Shown in pieces: positions 12,429 to 13,470 of a stretch of DNA of 13,470 bases. Every line of letters begins with the position of its first letter. The stretch's first letter is position 1. The DNA is from Ghiorsea sp. (GTDB lineage: Bacteria > Pseudomonadota > Zetaproteobacteria > Mariprofundales > Mariprofundaceae). Position numbers and translations under genes: made by a program. The DNA lies in assembly GCA_027019685.1 (NCBI GenBank), contig JALUWH010000118.1, forward strand, positions 1-13,470. The letters are read 5' to 3'. The notes beneath the pieces are model-generated. The model was not told where the DNA came from. It did no database searches and saw nothing but the letters and a program-made list of their open reading frames with translations.

Positions 12429-13409
12429 CTAAAAATCAATGCAGTTAATACGCCAAAGTTCTTTGCTGATGGTCTTGTCTTGCATTAAATCATAAAGTGT
12501 TGTTTTGGGTAATAATGATGCATAACTTTCATGGGGAAGGGTTTTACTGGCATTGCCGCCACTAAATTCCAAGTGTTTTGCCAATAAATCTGCAACGTAA
12601 ACGGCAAAAACTTCGGCACGAATTGCTTCGGGTACAACTTGTTTATCAGCCCCACCAGGATGGTGGTGCCAGTAGATACCTTGTTGTATTTTGTCAGGTA
12701 AATTCCAATGTTTAGCGAAAATACAACCTACCTCAACATGGGTGCAGCCAAAACGTTCCGCTTCGTGGATAAGAATACCTTTTTCATGGTTAAACATGAT
12801 GCGTTGATGCTCCACTTTAACAAAGTTAAGACCCATGCGTCCAATATCATGAAACAAACCTATCACTGCTGCAGTTTTAGCTTCACATTTGGGTATATGT
12901 TTGCTTACAACTTCAGCTAATGCTGATACTGCCATGCCGTGTTTCCAGAGGTCAGTTAGATTGTAAGCACCACGCATTTGAGGTATCACCTGAGAAAAAC
13001 AATGTTTGGCAACGATACTTCTTACTAAGTTACTACCCAAGTGTGAAATAGCTCTGTTTAAATCCACAATAGGTTTTCTTAGACCAAAAGCTGGTGCATT
13101 GACAGCTTTAAGAATTTGGGCAGATAATACAGGGTCACCTTTGATGATGGATGTTAATTTACGGTTGGGTGCACCAGCACGGGAAAGGCGTTGGTATTCA
13201 TCCCATAATGCAGAAGGCATAGGTAGCCTTTTAACTGCATCCTTATACTTTTGAAGGCGTTCAGCTTGAGAGTCTGTTTCTAGTAACTGCTTGGCTTCAA
13301 AACCACTTCGGGTATCCAAATCAAGGTTAAAGGGTTTATGTTCTCTATCTTCTGTTTGAGAAGTTCCCTTTTTCTGACTTGTGAAAACCCTTTTAAATAA
13401 ATGCCACAT
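12429..13409 (-). CDS. HDOD domain protein
   Basis: This 326-aa cytoplasmic protein carries an HDOD domain, an HD-superfamily module found in bacterial signalling proteins. An N-terminal polar stretch (1-55) is followed by the HDOD region from about 57 (AVKRLPMPSALWDEYQRL) through IIKGDPVLSAQILKAVNAPAFG (88-109), AISHLGSNLVRS (120-131), WKHGMAVSALAEVVSK (155-170), GLFHDIGRMG (184-193) and HHHPGG (248-253). The HD pair His187-Asp188 and the HHHP motif are retained, although many HDOD proteins lose metal-binding residues, so metal binding or catalysis is possible here. No receiver, GGDEF or other output domain is fused. The start at 13409 has GAGG about 12 bases upstream. Its partner is unknown. 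Confidence 0.9.
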   Translation of the reverse strand: MWHLFKRVFTSQKKGTSQTEDREHKPFNLDLDTRSGFEAKQLLETDSQAERLQKYKDAVKRLPMPSALWDEYQRLSRAGAPNRKLTSIIKGDPVLSAQILKAVNAPAFGLRKPIVDLNRAISHLGSNLVRSIVAKHCFSQVIPQMRGAYNLTDLWKHGMAVSALAEVVSKHIPKCEAKTAAVIGLFHDIGRMGLNFVKVEHQRIMFNHEKGILIHEAERFGCTHVEVGCIFAKHWNLPDKIQQGIYWHHHPGGADKQVVPEAIRAEVFAVYVADLLAKHLEFSGGNASKTLPHESYASLLPKTTLYDLMQDKTISKELWRINCIDF

Positions 13410-13470
13410 TTTATACTTGCCTCAATTTCTTTACCCACTGATTACAACTTATGATAATAATGAAACAAGC

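Overview
The window comes from a proteobacterial chromosome of intermediate GC content. Rnf operon layout, Opp/Dpp-type ATPases, a YbiB-like TrpD2 protein, a DOPA-dioxygenase-family protein and HDOD signalling fit a gamma- or zetaproteobacterium, but nothing seen here fixes the genus. Most of it is ordinary housekeeping DNA. The unusual layer is a dense set of palindromic repeats between genes, one pair of which brackets a small GIY-YIG nuclease gene.

Positions 1-4570 (+) form one tightly overlapped block: the 3' end of rnfC, then rnfD, rnfG and rnfE (a membrane ferredoxin:NAD+ oxidoreductase), followed without a gap by two peptide-transporter ATPases of DppD/OppD and DppF/OppF type. Neighbouring genes overlap by 1-4 bases, so one transcript is likely. 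No permease or binding-protein gene is present.

Positions 4571-5056 carry about 490 bases of repeats: a long-form palindromic repeat, a chain of hairpins, a large imperfect palindrome, and a short/long repeat pair that runs up to the start of the ybiB-like gene (5057-5977). An A+T-rich hypothetical gene on the minus strand overlaps its 3' end. A divergent gene for a small DOPA 4,5-dioxygenase-family protein follows.

Positions 7083-8057 hold a MazEF-like toxin-antitoxin module on the minus strand, with a palindromic operator. It lies between two similar tracts of about 80 bases, in the same orientation and each joined to a palindromic repeat.

Positions 8060-10722 hold ilvC (-) with a clear terminator, then a divergent pair: a five-helix membrane protein translationally coupled to argB.

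Positions 10726-11358 hold another imperfect palindrome and then the most interesting structure: a GIY-YIG nuclease gene enclosed by a 26-base perfect inverted repeat. The repeat is the same hairpin found at other intergenic sites, in the same polarity (GTCAT outside, ATCCA inside). The shorter paired repeats elsewhere look like versions in which a 12- or 25-base spacer replaces the gene. I read this as a candidate REP/RAYT-like partnership in which a GIY-YIG nuclease takes the place of the transposase; this is inference.

Positions 11388-13409 hold a secreted protein with a lysozyme-like E...GIGH pattern, a small alanine-rich lipoprotein (-) and an HDOD protein (-).
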